The notes: generated from the letters alone by a model not told the origin. A DNA stretch of 64,000 nt from JACJYE01 sp964432875 (GCA_964432875.1 CAYSPJ010000002.1:57368-121367); one strand, 5' to 3'. Counted from the stretch's first letter, positions 1 to 10,300 are shown. Made by a program: numbers and translations.

Positions 1-235
1 GGTTGCGGAAGGCCGCCAGTTTTTTATGCCCCATTTGCAGCACATCTTCACCATTAATGTACAGCCGTCCGGTATCTGCCCGGTCTAGTGTGCCGAGGAT
101 GTGCAAAAGGGTGCTTTTGCCCGCGCCGGACTTGCCAACGATGGAAACGACTTCCCCTTTGCCTACTTCCAGTTCCACCCCCTTAAGCACCAGGAGTTGG
201 CCAAATGATTTATGGATGTTATCTGCTTTGATCAC
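1..235 (-). CDS. lolD: LolD-like ABC transporter ATP-binding protein (5' part only)
   Basis: Only the N-terminal 78 codons lie inside the window; the gene runs off the left edge. The visible part reads as an ABC ATPase: an aromatic A-loop region (HKSFG), then an intact Walker A (GKSGAGKST), then LHILGTLDR, a run typical of the LolD/MacB/FtsE group that drives lipoprotein release or other envelope export. The start is taken as GTG at 235, giving V/M-IKADNIHKSFG, the normal family N-terminus; there is no in-frame ATG nearby. A -7-like box (TATCTTTG on the minus strand) lies about 25 bases upstream. LolD is the best match, but the discriminating C-terminal half is missing, so a related ATPase is possible. 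Confidence 0.75.
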   Translation of the reverse strand, partial: MIKADNIHKSFGQLLVLKGVELEVGKGEVVSIVGKSGAGKSTLLHILGTLDRADTGRLYINGEDVLQMGHKKLAAFRN

Positions 236-677
236 AAATGTCTGCTTTTTTCCGGGCCCAAAGATAGGCAATTGGCGGCATTCATGCCTTTCCAGGGGCA
301 AAGATAAGGGAATTATAACGAAAACGAGGCACCATGCCTGCAATCAATCATGTGGCTATACCCTCCATAGCCAAGCGCTTCAAGCTCTGCTTAAAAAAAG
401 CCTCATGAAAACTCCTTCATGCAAAACATTTCCTTTGAGCCAGCGTTTTCACCATCGTTATTAGCATCCAAAAAACTGAAACAATCCCATGCTGACATTA
501 CTCATCCTCTCCGTGTTGTGGAGCAAGCGCCGGGCGTTGCGCGAGAAGCTCCAATTCATTACCAATGCCAAAGCACCGAAGCTCGGTATTTTCAGGCTAA
601 AAAAAAATCCAGCTTTGTGACCAGTTTCACTAACTCTCGCGCTACTGCTTTCTTGCTTTGTGCAAAATTTAGCAATC
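236..677. other. 442-base intergenic region
   Basis: This region separates the divergent lolD-like gene and the envelope protein at 678. It holds two copies of the minus-strand -7-like octamer TATCTTTG (259-266 and 299-306). Short open frames on both strands here have no recognisable motif or convincing start, and I do not call them genes. No hairpin terminator, tRNA or repeat is apparent. Confidence 0.5.
259..266 (-). promoter_or_regulatory. -7-like box upstream of lolD
   Basis: The minus strand reads TATCTTTG, a perfect Bacteroidota -7 box (TAnnTTTG), about 24 bases before the GTG start of the lolD-like gene. A second identical octamer occurs at 299-306. Neither has a convincing TTTG 18-20 bases upstream, so only the -7 element is supported. 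Confidence 0.35.
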
Positions 678-1211
678 ATGTACAAAGCTATCCTTTCATT
701 AAGCTTTCTGCTGTTCGTTAGTGCTTCAGCTCTGGGGCAGGCCCATGGCCCGCTTGACCATTCGGATAACCATCAGCCGCACTGGCGCGTTGCGCTGCTG
801 CTAGGGCATACCTTTGTCCCAGCCGTGGGGGCCCAGTATTCAGCCATCCCTTCTTGGGGGCTGGACCTAGAATACTGGCACACTGCTAAATGGGGCATCG
901 GGCTGCACAACGACATTGAACTGCAGTCTTTTATCATCGAACAGGTAGGCAGGGAAGAACTCCTGGAACGAGAATACCCCCTGGTCTTAACCCTGGATGC
1001 CCTTTTCAAACCCTGGCGCGGACTGGTCCTCCAGTTTGGCCCGGGCATTGAATTGGAGCGCTCCGAACACTTCTATCTGCTGCGTATGGGGGTAGAATAC
1101 GAGTTTGAATTTGGCCGGCACTGGGATGTAGCACCTTCTATTTTTTACGATACTCGTCAAGAGGCTTTCGATACTTGGGCGATTACACTGGGGGTAGGGA
1201 AGAGGTTTTAG
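678..1211 (+). CDS. Small outer-membrane beta-barrel-like protein, unknown function
   Basis: This is a 177-residue protein. The first ~22 residues form a clear Sec signal peptide (hydrophobic core LSLSFLLFVSASA, cleavage near GQA), which fixes the start at ATG 678 rather than the in-frame ATG at 660. The mature N-terminus is His-rich (HGPLDHSDNHQPH). The rest alternates aromatic and polar residues (for example RMGVEYEFEFGRHWDVAPSI) and ends in an aromatic residue (KRF), as small outer-membrane barrels do. I do not recognise a named family. The His-rich start could bind metal, but that is only a guess. It stands alone between divergent lolD and a TonB receptor on the same strand. Confidence 0.65.
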   Translation: MYKAILSLSFLLFVSASALGQAHGPLDHSDNHQPHWRVALLLGHTFVPAVGAQYSAIPSWGLDLEYWHTAKWGIGLHNDIELQSFIIEQVGREELLEREYPLVLTLDALFKPWRGLVLQFGPGIELERSEHFYLLRMGVEYEFEFGRHWDVAPSIFYDTRQEAFDTWAITLGVGKRF

Positions 1212-1272
1212 GGGTAAGTAGCGCCGGTTTTTATAGTCCGAGTGCTTTACGAAGACAAAGTGGTCGCCAAAA

Positions 1273-1304
1273 TTTGGAAATGTGAAAAAAGTGTCGTAAT
1301 ATTG
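1273..1304 (+). promoter_or_regulatory. Promoter for the TonB receptor gene
   Basis: TTTG at 1273-1276, a 20-base spacer, then TAATATTG at 1297-1304 (7 of 8 against TAnnTTTG). This fits the Bacteroidota primary-sigma promoter and would give a 5' UTR of about 60 bases before ATG 1373. Confidence 0.5.
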
Positions 1305-1372
1305 AACGTACATCTAGCCCTGTGTTTTCGGCTCTTCTGGTAGGTTGAAGTGGTTCATAAAACAACCCCGAC

Positions 1373-3736
1373 ATGAAACACAAAACCTGCTTCGTGCTTG
1401 CCGTCATCACGGTGAGCTTCGTTCCTTTGCCTTTTTTTGCTGGGGCACAAGGACAGACCATCCGCGGCACTGTCATAGATAAAGATACCCGCCAACCCCT
1501 GATTGGAGCGACGGTGGCTCTACCTGATTTGGAAACCATGCTTGGTACGGTAACAGAGTTCGATGGCACCTTCGTGCTCGAAGGCGTACCCATTGGGCGG
1601 CACACCTTGGTTTGTCGGTATATCGGCTATGGCTCTTGGCAAGCAGACGGGTTGGTGCTTACTGCTGCCCGAGAACTTGTACTGGAAATCGAGCTAAAAG
1701 AAGATGCCGCAACCCTGGGCGAAGTGCTGGTCACGGCGGTTGTTTCGCCACACAGCCCGCTCAATGATGCGGCCTTGCTCAGCTCCCGCTCCTTTTCGGT
1801 AGAAGAGGTGCAGCATTTCGCTGGCGCCATTAACGACCCCGGGCGCATGGCGCATAGCCTGCCCGGCGTACAGCCGTCGAGAGACAACGAGGGCGACATC
1901 ATTATCCGGGGGAATGCCAGCACGGGCGTGCTGTGGCGCCTGGAAGGGGTAGACATCCTCAACCCCAACCACTTCGCCCGCCTGGGCGGCAGCGGCGGTG
2001 GCCTGACCATCTTTAGCGTGAGCGTGCTGAGCACCTCCGACTTTTTCGCCGGGGCTTTCCCAGCAGAGTATGGCAATGCCCTGGCCGGCGTATTTGACAT
2101 GCGCTTCCGCAATGGTAATAGAGACAACCGCCAGCACCGCTTCCGGGCAGGCATGCTGGGGCTGGAATATGCTACAGAGGGCCCCTTTTCAGCCAGCAAA
2201 CAACAGGCAGGGGGCAAAAGCGGCTCTTACCTCCTCAACTACCGCTACTCTACGCTTGGCATCCTGAATGAAATGGGCATCTACCTGGTAGGCGAACGGG
2301 TGCGCAACAATTTCCAAGACTTGAGCTTCAACCTCTTTTTCCCTGGCAAGGACGGGAAAGCGAGCCTGAGGCTTTGGGGCGTTGGAGGCCTGAGCAGCGA
2401 AGACAAAGTGACAGCCCAAGGTGGCTGGCAGATTTTTGACGACAGCCTCAGCTATCAGAACGGCTCAAAAATCGGCGTGCTCGGGCTGACCCACACGATA
2501 GCCACTGGCGAAAAATCGCACCTGAAGACCACCGTAGCGATCATGGGGCAGCAAGCCTACCATCATCTCCGGCGCAATTTTGCGGAAGGTGGCCAGGGGA
2601 TACTAAGTGATGAGGACTATCGCCAGGGCAAACTTGCCCTCTCTACATTTTTTACCAAAAAAATCTCTTCCAGCAGCACTTTCAAGACCGGCCTGCAATT
2701 TAGCGGGCTGCTTTATGACCTGAGCTTCGACAGTATCCAGGCTGGCGGCCAGACCGCCGCTTATATCGCTGAAAAAGGCACAACGCTGCAGGCGCAGCCG
2801 TTCGCACAACTCGGCTATCAGCCTAATGCCAACTGGACCTTGAACCTGGGGTTACACGGCTTGTACTTTGGGCTCACCGAATCTTTCTCCCTGGAGCCCC
2901 GCCTAAGCGCCCGCCGCCGCCTCGGCAGAAGACAAACCCTCAGCATGGCAGTAGGCTATCACAGCCAAACGGCCCCCCTGGGCGTTTATTTTGCCAACGT
3001 CCAGCAGGATAGCATGATCACCCAGCCTAATCGCAACCTCCCATTGATGAAGTCCCTACAGGTAGTAGTAGCTTATGACGCCTGGCTCGCACCACAACTG
3101 CGCCTCCATCTAGAAGGTTATCGGCAAGACCTCTTCGATATACCCGGCGACCGCGGGCTGAGCTATTTCTATTGGCTACTGAACGAAATGGAAGGATACC
3201 CCAACCGCAGCTTTGCCGACGCGGGCCAAGGCACCAACACGGGCTTGGACCTATCGCTGGAAAAATCCTTCCGCCAAGGCTTTTTCTTCTTGTTGAACGG
3301 CTCGGTTTTCAACAGTACTTACCGCTTTAAAGGTACCAGGGATTTCAACACCCAGTTCAACGCCAATTACACCGGTGCCCTCACCATGGCCCGGGAGTGG
3401 GGCGTAAGCAAAGGGGGTATCTGGCAAGTAGGCATGAAAAACCTCTGGATGAATGGCTTGCCTTCTACACCTCTTGCCGCCATCCAATTTGGTGGTGAAA
3501 GCCCGATATTAGAAGAGAGCAGGCCTTTTGGCGAGCGTGTCAGAGACTATTTCCGTAGCGACCTCCGGCTGGCTTGGCGCAAAAACCGCCACAGCCTCTC
3601 GCTCGACGTGCAGAATGTCTTCAACATCGAGAATCTGCGGCCGTTTGAGTGGATTTTCGACCCAGTCAGGAATGGGTGGGCCCGCCGCCCCCAAGCCAGC
3701 ATCACTCCAGTGCTGAGTTGGCAGTTAGACTGGTGA
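1373..3736 (+). CDS. TonB-dependent receptor with N-terminal carboxypeptidase-regulatory-like domain
   Basis: A 787-residue outer-membrane receptor. A signal peptide (residues 1-25, ending near FAGAQG) is followed by a CarboxypepD_reg-like beta-sandwich at about 28-110 (IRGTVIDKDTRQPLIGATV is the hallmark start). The plug domain covers about 115-240 (LPGVQPSRDNEGDIIIRGN, then LEGVDILNPNHF), and a long beta-barrel runs to the C-terminal aromatic residue (SWQLDW). It is not SusC-type: it is shorter, lacks the SusC plug signature and has no SusD partner next to it. Such receptors import siderophores, cobalamin, metals or small organics with energy from TonB; nothing here identifies the substrate. 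The gene appears monocistronic with its own promoter. Confidence 0.88.
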   Translation: MKHKTCFVLAVITVSFVPLPFFAGAQGQTIRGTVIDKDTRQPLIGATVALPDLETMLGTVTEFDGTFVLEGVPIGRHTLVCRYIGYGSWQADGLVLTAARELVLEIELKEDAATLGEVLVTAVVSPHSPLNDAALLSSRSFSVEEVQHFAGAINDPGRMAHSLPGVQPSRDNEGDIIIRGNASTGVLWRLEGVDILNPNHFARLGGSGGGLTIFSVSVLSTSDFFAGAFPAEYGNALAGVFDMRFRNGNRDNRQHRFRAGMLGLEYATEGPFSASKQQAGGKSGSYLLNYRYSTLGILNEMGIYLVGERVRNNFQDLSFNLFFPGKDGKASLRLWGVGGLSSEDKVTAQGGWQIFDDSLSYQNGSKIGVLGLTHTIATGEKSHLKTTVAIMGQQAYHHLRRNFAEGGQGILSDEDYRQGKLALSTFFTKKISSSSTFKTGLQFSGLLYDLSFDSIQAGGQTAAYIAEKGTTLQAQPFAQLGYQPNANWTLNLGLHGLYFGLTESFSLEPRLSARRRLGRRQTLSMAVGYHSQTAPLGVYFANVQQDSMITQPNRNLPLMKSLQVVVAYDAWLAPQLRLHLEGYRQDLFDIPGDRGLSYFYWLLNEMEGYPNRSFADAGQGTNTGLDLSLEKSFRQGFFFLLNGSVFNSTYRFKGTRDFNTQFNANYTGALTMAREWGVSKGGIWQVGMKNLWMNGLPSTPLAAIQFGGESPILEESRPFGERVRDYFRSDLRLAWRKNRHSLSLDVQNVFNIENLRPFEWIFDPVRNGWARRPQASITPVLSWQLDW

Positions 3737-3758
3737 CCCTGCTCCCCGGTAAATTCAT

Positions 3759-3766
3759 TACCTTTG
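3759..3766 (+). promoter_or_regulatory. -7-like box upstream of the SDR gene
   Basis: TACCTTTG matches TAnnTTTG exactly and lies 65 bases before ATG 3831. No good TTTG is seen 18-20 bases upstream, so this is only a possible promoter. Confidence 0.3.
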
Positions 3767-3830
3767 CCTCAATTGGTTTCAAAGGAATGAGTTTCTGGAA
3801 AGGCTTTGGCCATCAAAATATTGATTGCTT

Positions 3831-4637
3831 ATGGAGGCATTTCATGGCCGCGTCGTTTTAATTACTGGCGCAGGTGCAGGCATCGGCAAAGCCTTAGCAT
3901 TTCATTTGGCGGCAAAGGGCGCCAAGTTAGTGCTCAATGGGCGCAAGGCCGAAAAACTGCGCCAAACGGAAAAGGAGCTACAAGATAAGGGATATCAGGA
4001 CATCGCCTTGGCACCAGGTGATGTTTCTATTTATAGCGACTGCGAAAAGATCATCGAGGCTGCCATCGATGCATTTGGACGCTTGGACGTGTTGGTCAAT
4101 AATGCCGGCTTGACGATGGAGGGCAAAATTGAAGATCTGCAGCCCGACGTGTTTAAGTCGGTGATGGACGTGAACTATCTGGGCAGCCTTTATCCGTCAA
4201 AAGCAGCTTTGCCCTGGCTGAAGCAATCCCAAGGGAGTATTGTCTTTATTTCAAGCGTAGCTGGCATCTATGGATTGCCCAGGCATAGCGGATATTCAGC
4301 TTCCAAGATGGCGTTGACAGCATTAGCTCAGTCCATGCGGATTGAGCTAAAGGATGTAGGCATACACGTTGGTATCATTTACCTGGGGTTTGTTGAAAAC
4401 GATGCAAGCAAGACCCAATACGCAGCTTCAGGCCAACTGGAAGCTGTGCCCAATCGCCAAAATGCCGGGCGCATCTCGGCTGCTGCAGCAGCCAGGTTTA
4501 TCTCTAAAGTCATAGCGCAGCGCAAAAAATCATCTAACTACTCTTTTTTGGGGCGATTGCTAGCTGCCGTTGATGCGTTATCGCCTTCTTTGGTTCAAAT
4601 GATCCTAGCTCGTGCCTATTACAAAACCCCGAAGTAA
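3831..4637 (+). CDS. Short-chain dehydrogenase/reductase (SDR) family oxidoreductase
   Basis: A 268-residue classical SDR. The NAD(P)-binding Rossmann motif is at the N-terminus (TGAGAGIGKALA, TGxxxGxG), NNAG is present (LVNNAGLT), and the active site has the Ser in IVFISSVAG with Tyr-x-x-x-Lys in YSASK. The start is ATG 3831 (MEAFHGRVVLITGAG); an in-frame TTG six bases earlier is less likely. The extended C-terminus (ISKVIAQRKKSSNYS onward) resembles the DHRS7/retinol-dehydrogenase-like group acting on lipid or steroid-like substrates, but the substrate cannot be read from sequence. A phospholipase-D family gene starts 86 bases downstream on the same strand, so the two may be co-transcribed and share a lipid theme. 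Confidence 0.85.
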   Translation: MEAFHGRVVLITGAGAGIGKALAFHLAAKGAKLVLNGRKAEKLRQTEKELQDKGYQDIALAPGDVSIYSDCEKIIEAAIDAFGRLDVLVNNAGLTMEGKIEDLQPDVFKSVMDVNYLGSLYPSKAALPWLKQSQGSIVFISSVAGIYGLPRHSGYSASKMALTALAQSMRIELKDVGIHVGIIYLGFVENDASKTQYAASGQLEAVPNRQNAGRISAAAAARFISKVIAQRKKSSNYSFLGRLLAAVDALSPSLVQMILARAYYKTPK

Positions 4638-4722
4638 ATCGGTAGGTGGTCAGCACTTATTCCTGCCCTCAAACATTAAGGGCAGCTGCTGCGTTATATT
4701 CGCCGTAACCATAAAACGAAAC

Positions 4723-5895
4723 ATGGCTGAGCGCGTTGCTAAAAAGCAAACATTGTTGCATTGTTGTGAGATCATGCAGGGTGGGGGAGGGTACTTCCAG
4801 CGTTTACTCCAGCTTATTGCAGAATGCCGTGAGGTCATGCATTTGCAATTCTATATCCTGGCAAACGATACTACGGGCAAAGAAATCCAGCATGCCCTGT
4901 TACAAGCCCGCAAAAGGGGAGTGGAGGTATCTATCGTGCTGGATGGGGTAGGGAGCATGAATTTGCCACAGCGGTTTTGTCAGCGTTTCGAAGCGGCAGG
5001 GGTCAAGCTGCGCTTTTATTCACCCATTAAGTTTTCCATCCCATTCCGAACCGGGCGCCGCTTGCACCACAAGCTTGCCGTATTCGACCAGGAAAAAGCC
5101 CTGGTGGGCGGGCTTAACCTCGCCGACCGGTATCGGGGCGATGCCCAGGAGCCGCCCTGGCTAGATTTCGCCGTCTATATAGAAGGGGCAGTATGCGAGC
5201 AACTGCACGAGTTGGCGGAAAGCATCGCCAATAAAAAGCCTTATCCTAAAATCCCGTTTAAAAAACTGCTGAGCAAGGAAGCTCCTTTGGGCAAGGACAA
5301 AATAGAAGTGCGCGTCAACGACTTGCTCAAGGGTAGGAGGGAGGTACGCCGGGGCTATTACCGAGCCTTGGCTTCCGCCCGCAGTTCCGTGACGATCGCA
5401 GCGAGCTACTTTCTGCCTAAAAAACGCATTATCAATCTATTATGCAAAGCTGCCGCGCGCGGGGTAGATACCCGGTTAATCCTGCCGGGCGAAACTGACG
5501 TCCCATTTTACCATACAGGAGTCAAGTATTTGTATCCCAAGCTCTTAGAGGCTGGTGTTAAAATATATGAATACCAGCCGACTATCTTGCATGCCAAAGT
5601 CGCGGTCGTCGATGGCCGCTGGTGTACCATCGGCTCTTTCAACCTGAATGACCTTAGCGAGCTGCTGAGCGTAGAGCTGAATGTGGAAATATTCGACCAA
5701 GATGGCGCTCAGGAGCTACAGCAGAAGCTCGCCGAAGTCATCGCCCAGGATTGCCGAGAAGTAAACCAGGAGGAGTACTTGAATGCGCCCTGGTTGGTGC
5801 GCTTAAAGTGGAAGCTCTATTACGCAGTTATCGTCCATGCTTTCCGGCTGGTCTATTGGTTTGCAGAAAAGGAAAGAAGCGACGCCATTAGTTGA
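4723..5895 (+). CDS. Phospholipase D / cardiolipin synthase-like protein
   Basis: A 390-residue protein with two complete HKD motifs (HxKxxxxD): HHKLAVFD in the first half followed by GGLNLADR, and HAKVAVVD in the second half followed by GSFNLND. This two-motif layout is that of PLD-superfamily phosphatidyltransferases such as ClsB/cardiolipin synthase. The start is taken at ATG 4723 (MAERVAKK). An upstream in-frame GTG at 4612 would overlap the SDR gene and add a non-homologous tail. No N-terminal membrane segments are present, unlike ClsA, so it resembles the soluble or peripheral ClsB/C type; a membrane-prone helix sits near the C-terminus (WKLYYAVIVHAFRLVYWF). It probably joins two phosphatidylglycerols into cardiolipin, but other PLD substrates are possible. 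Confidence 0.82.
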   Translation: MAERVAKKQTLLHCCEIMQGGGGYFQRLLQLIAECREVMHLQFYILANDTTGKEIQHALLQARKRGVEVSIVLDGVGSMNLPQRFCQRFEAAGVKLRFYSPIKFSIPFRTGRRLHHKLAVFDQEKALVGGLNLADRYRGDAQEPPWLDFAVYIEGAVCEQLHELAESIANKKPYPKIPFKKLLSKEAPLGKDKIEVRVNDLLKGRREVRRGYYRALASARSSVTIAASYFLPKKRIINLLCKAAARGVDTRLILPGETDVPFYHTGVKYLYPKLLEAGVKIYEYQPTILHAKVAVVDGRWCTIGSFNLNDLSELLSVELNVEIFDQDGAQELQQKLAEVIAQDCREVNQEEYLNAPWLVRLKWKLYYAVIVHAFRLVYWFAEKERSDAIS

Positions 5896-5990
5896 AGTGT
5901 AAGCGGGCGCGGAATACGGGATGGAATGCGCTTTCAAAACACTGAGTTAACATAATATAAATTATAGGGTAAAATTAGAAAAAATCAACC

Positions 5991-6022
5991 TTTGTAGCTA
6001 TTGCTCAAAATGCCTATTTTTG
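5991..6022 (+). promoter_or_regulatory. Consensus Bacteroidota promoter for the AGMO-like gene
   Basis: TTTG (5991-5994), a 20-base spacer and TATTTTTG (6015-6022) match the -33/-7 consensus exactly. The expected transcription start near 6029 leaves a UTR of about 20 bases before ATG 6048. The flanking 150 bases are strikingly A+T-rich. Confidence 0.75.
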
Positions 6023-6047
6023 CGTTCAGACGAAAGCGCATTAAAAT

Positions 6048-7313
6048 ATGGAAGCATACGCCAAAGTACTCAACTTCGCCATACCGTTCTTCGTGTCGCT
6101 GCTGCTGGCCGAAGCTTTCTTCGCCTGGTGGAAAGGCGCCAAAGTAATCCGCAGCATGGATACCTTATCCAGCTTGAGCTCCGGGCTGACGAACACCATT
6201 AAAGACGTTTTGGGCTTGACGGTCGTCATTGTTTCGTATGGCTGGTTTGTGGAACACATCGCGATTTTTGAAATACAATCAACATTGTTTGTTTATATCT
6301 TGGCATTTATTGGCATGGATTTTGCTGGGTATTGGGTCCACCGCTTGTCGCACGAAATCAATTTTTTATGGAACCGTCACATCATCCATCACAGCAGCGA
6401 AGAATTTAATTTGGGATGTGCGTTGCGGCAGTCTATTTCCGGTTTTTTTGCAATCACGGTATTTTTCTTGTTGCCCATCGCGATCCTGGGCGTGCCGCCG
6501 GAAGTAGTCGGCATCGTCGCGCCGCTCCATTTGTTTGCACAGTATTGGTACCACACCCGGCTGATCGGCAAGCTGGGCTTCCTGGAGAAAATAATCGTGA
6601 CGCCCTCGCATCACCGCGTACACCATGCGATCAACCCGGAATATCTAGATAAGAACCACTCGCAGATTTTTATCATTTGGGATAAGCTCTTTGGGACATT
6701 CCAGGAAGAGCTCGACGATGTGCCCCCGGTCTATGGCATCACGCGGCCGGCACGCACCTGGAATCCGATCATCATCAACTTCCAGCACTTGTGGCTCTTG
6801 ATACAGGATGCCTGGCGCACGAATTCGCTGAGCGCCAAATTCAAAATCTGGTTTATGCCCACTGGCTGGCGGCCAGAAGATGTGGCCGCGGCTTATCCGG
6901 TATATGCGATCAAGGATGTGTACAACTTTGAGAAATATGACCCGCGCCTTTCGCCAGGCTTGCAATGGTGGTCGTGGATCCAGTTTGTTTTCACCTTTGT
7001 TTCCATGATGTATCTATTCAACAACCTGGCAACGATAGGCTTTACCGGCGCGCTAGTTTACGGCGGCTTCCTGGCGCTGTCCATTTTCAGTTATTCCATG
7101 CTGATGGATAAGAGCAGCTATGCTGCAGTCGTGGAAACCCTGAAGTCATTCATCGGCTTGGGCTTGCTTTATCAACAGGGCGGTGATTGGTTCCACCTCA
7201 ATAGCTGGTTGCCGGGGATGAGCTGGTTCGTAGCAGCATATTTTGTGCTCTCAGCGACGGCCGCTTTCGTTTTTGAAGCGCGCGAAAAACGGATGGGCGC
7301 TGTTGCGGGCTGA
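6048..7313 (+). CDS. Alkylglycerol monooxygenase (AGMO)-like membrane fatty-acid hydroxylase
   Basis: A 421-residue integral membrane di-iron enzyme of the sterol desaturase/fatty acid hydroxylase superfamily. N-terminal hydrophobic segments lead into three histidine clusters: HRLSHE (H98, H102), HIIHHSSEE (H111, H114, H115) and HHRVHH (188-193), which together bind two irons. Two stretches match the AGMO/TMEM195 branch rather than plain sterol desaturase: HHSSEEFNLGCALRQS, and HHAINPEYLDKNHSQIF then IIWDKLFGTF. The C-terminal ~130 residues add further membrane helices, as in AGMO proteins. The animal enzyme cleaves ether lipids using tetrahydrobiopterin; whether this one does is inferred only from sequence likeness. 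It has its own consensus promoter and a hairpin terminator overlapping its stop. Confidence 0.82.
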   Translation: MEAYAKVLNFAIPFFVSLLLAEAFFAWWKGAKVIRSMDTLSSLSSGLTNTIKDVLGLTVVIVSYGWFVEHIAIFEIQSTLFVYILAFIGMDFAGYWVHRLSHEINFLWNRHIIHHSSEEFNLGCALRQSISGFFAITVFFLLPIAILGVPPEVVGIVAPLHLFAQYWYHTRLIGKLGFLEKIIVTPSHHRVHHAINPEYLDKNHSQIFIIWDKLFGTFQEELDDVPPVYGITRPARTWNPIIINFQHLWLLIQDAWRTNSLSAKFKIWFMPTGWRPEDVAAAYPVYAIKDVYNFEKYDPRLSPGLQWWSWIQFVFTFVSMMYLFNNLATIGFTGALVYGGFLALSIFSYSMLMDKSSYAAVVETLKSFIGLGLLYQQGGDWFHLNSWLPGMSWFVAAYFVLSATAAFVFEAREKRMGAVAG

Positions 7314-7341
7314 CACGAGCTCAAGCCCGTGTCAATTTTTG
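7311..7341 (+). terminator. Rho-independent terminator of the AGMO-like gene
   Basis: TGACACG (7311-7317) pairs with CGTGTCA (7328-7334) around a 10-base loop, followed by a T-rich tail. The stop codon TGA lies inside the first arm. It separates this gene from the convergent large helicase-like gene. Confidence 0.6.
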
Positions 7342-7382
7342 CTTATTTCGCATTTGCTGGCAATGAGGCCCCTGCCCCTCCC

Positions 7383-10300
7383 CTACTCTTCCTCCTCTTT
7401 GGCCAGTTGCTGTTCCTGAATAATAATGGTGCTGGCCAGGCGCTTCGCCTGCCTTTCGGGATCGCGCCACCAGTCAGCAGGGCGTGCAGAGAGCGGGAAA
7501 AAGCCCTGAGCAGCTAGCATATTGTGTTGGGCATACTCCCAGCGGTAATCCGTATAAGGCGTTTGCGCCAGGAAGCCTTCCACTGCTACGTAGAGGGCTT
7601 GCCCGGGGGCATCAGCGGGAGGGAGTATCTTCAAAGTGTCTAATTCAGCTTCGCCTGCGCTTTCAAATTTGATACGGCCTGGCGCGAGATAAGGGCGCAG
7701 TTGGATGCCAACCTCTTCCAGGAAATCGAGGGGTTGAGGATAAGGCCAGGGCCTTTTTGCCCAGGCTGGCAAGTTTTCCTGTAAACGGCTCAGAAAAGCC
7801 CGATCCCCCAGGCTCGCGGCACGGGCAGCGAGGAAATAAGCGGCGAGCAGGTAAGCAGGTTTATCCTCAGGGCGCTCCAAGAGCTCTTGTAGTTTCTCCA
7901 AAGGGATAGAATTGACCAACATGATGCGTTTCTCCGTGCGGCTCATCACTAGAAGCAGTTGGGGCAACTGAAGGCTGATACGCTGGAGGTGATTCGTGAG
8001 CCGCCCCTTGATATCAGCTGGGCCATAAGTGCTGGAGATGATGAGGATATCGAAGCGCTGGCCGGTCAGCTCGTCAAGTTCGAGTACCGCTAGTCCGTTG
8101 CGCTCCAGTTGCTGGATGATTTCTACGCCAGTAGAGCGGCGCTGTTTAATATTGAGCAGATAAGAAGCGATGAGGCGGCGTTGCCCTTTAGTAAAGCAGG
8201 CGATCCCTACGGCAGGGTAAGTGCGCTGAGGGGTCTGTTCGATGCGGTTGAGCAAACTGATGATGTAGAGCGCTTCATCTTCGTTGGTTTCCTTTTCTTC
8301 GTCATACAGCCCGCCTACCTGTTCGAAGGCGACGGGGGCAGGCTTGGCGTCTGGCAAGGCGGAAAAGCTCTTGGGTTGAAGCAAATCCAGAGGAAAGGCT
8401 TGTTGCGATTGATGGAGGGTAAAACGCCGCCCCCCCATGGCATCTATCCGGCCGAGGATTTCCGGTTCGGCAGCACCATCCAGCACAGGGGCAGCAGCAA
8501 AAAAGACAGCCCGCCGGGCCAAGCCTCGGAGGAAAGCAGCTTCGGCGGGTTGCAGGCTTTGGGCTTCATCTACCAGGATATAATCGAACACCTTGCCGAC
8601 ATTAGCGAAAAGCTCACCTGCAAGATGGGGCGTGACGAGCAAAACTGGCATGATCGTGGCAATACTTTCAGTGCCTTTTTCAAATAAAGGCATCCAACTG
8701 CTGCGCTCTTCTCCCAGAGCTTTGCCCGCAAGCCATTGGGCTGCTTCGTTGCTGCTGCGGCGCAATTTACGCACAGCTTCCTCTTTACGGCTTTGCCAAT
8801 TATACAGGATTTGGGAGGGCATCAGCTCCTCCAGTTGAGCATGTGCCATAGCCATCTGCTGCAGGCTGCCCTTTTCCGGCGGCAATGCCGATTCATAGCT
8901 GCGGCTGAGGCAGTTATCGAGAAACCAGCTATCGAAAGCAGCTTTCCAATCTTTAGGGCGCAATTTGATCAGCGCTTTGACCAGGCGGCGGGCTTGCTCG
9001 CTGAGCTGCAGCCAATTGTGCTGCCAATCGTAGAAATCGTCAAACTCTGGCAGGGCTCGGCGGCTGGTTTCGAATTGCTCGATCAGGCTGTCCAGCAAGC
9101 GTTGTTGCTTGGGCAGGGTCAACATTTTATTGTGGATGGGCAGATGGTATAAGCCGCTCTCGTTCACTTGCTCGAGCAGCCCTTCCAACCCATTTTCAAG
9201 TTCGGCCGCCTGGGTTTCAAAATTAAGTATCGGCAGTGTGGTTTTAGGGCTGAGGCGCGCTATTTCCTCCTGGACCAGCTCCTGCTGCTGGGCATGCCAA
9301 AGCTGCAAAGCCTGTTCGAAACGCTCCAAACAAGCCTTAGCTTGGGCGATAGCTGCACCCTTGGCTGCATCATCAAATTGAAAGTCGAAATAAGCGTTGA
9401 CGGAAAAATCATGCCCCAATCGCTCATAAGCAGCGGCAAACGCCTGACGTGCTTCAGTTAAAGCTTTGGCCTTAGCCGAGAAAAGCTTTTTAAAGCGCAA
9501 GGCACCCTGGCCTTGATGTAGGAAATCATCTCCAAAGCGCCCCCGGTATTCAGCCAGCTGGTCCTGAAGCTGTGAAATCTGGCGGGCATAATCTTGAAAA
9601 TACTGCTCGTAATGAGCTGATAATAAGCTGGCATAGGCGTCGATGCGATTGGCATACCACTGCTGCAGCAAAGTCGATCTGGACAAGAGGGTTTCGATTT
9701 TTTCTTCGACAAACTCACGGGCTTCGGCTTTTTGCATGCGCAGGAAAACCCCTTGGTGCAACTTGTTCAATGGGCTGTACAAGGTGCTCGATTTGTCGAA
9801 GAGGCGCTGACAAGAGTCAATGGCATCAACCATTTCCCGGTAAGCTGCCTCGCTGAATTGGTACTCTTGGGCGTTGAGTTGGGTGGCCAGGCTTTCTTTG
9901 CCTTCTTTGCGGGCGCTTTTGAGGTACTTACCCACTGCTGCGGACCAGTTTGTATTGCCAAAAGCCATTTTACGCGAAGCATGATAACTGTTGTCGAGTT
10001 TTTCCTTGAGGCGTTCTAGCCGGGCAGTCAATATGGGGAACTCCACTGGTTTTAGCTCCTCCTCCGCTTCTTTGGCAAGAGCTATCGAGCGCAATATCTC
10101 CAGGAAGAGCGCCAGGTCCAGGTTTACGTCTCGCAGCAAGAAAGACAAGCGGCCGATACCCATCAGCTCCATTTGGCGCTGCATCTGGCGCAGTACGCCG
10201 GCGCGGGAAGAAACGAGGAGGCATTTCTGATTATTGGACAAAGCATTAGTCAAGAGGTGGGCGGCCAGATGGGTCTTTCCCGAGCCAGCCGGCCCAGTGA

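Noticed and set aside
419..721. Open frames of 70-150 codons on both strands left of 720
   Set aside because: They have no motif, poor composition and overlap one another and the real gene at 678.
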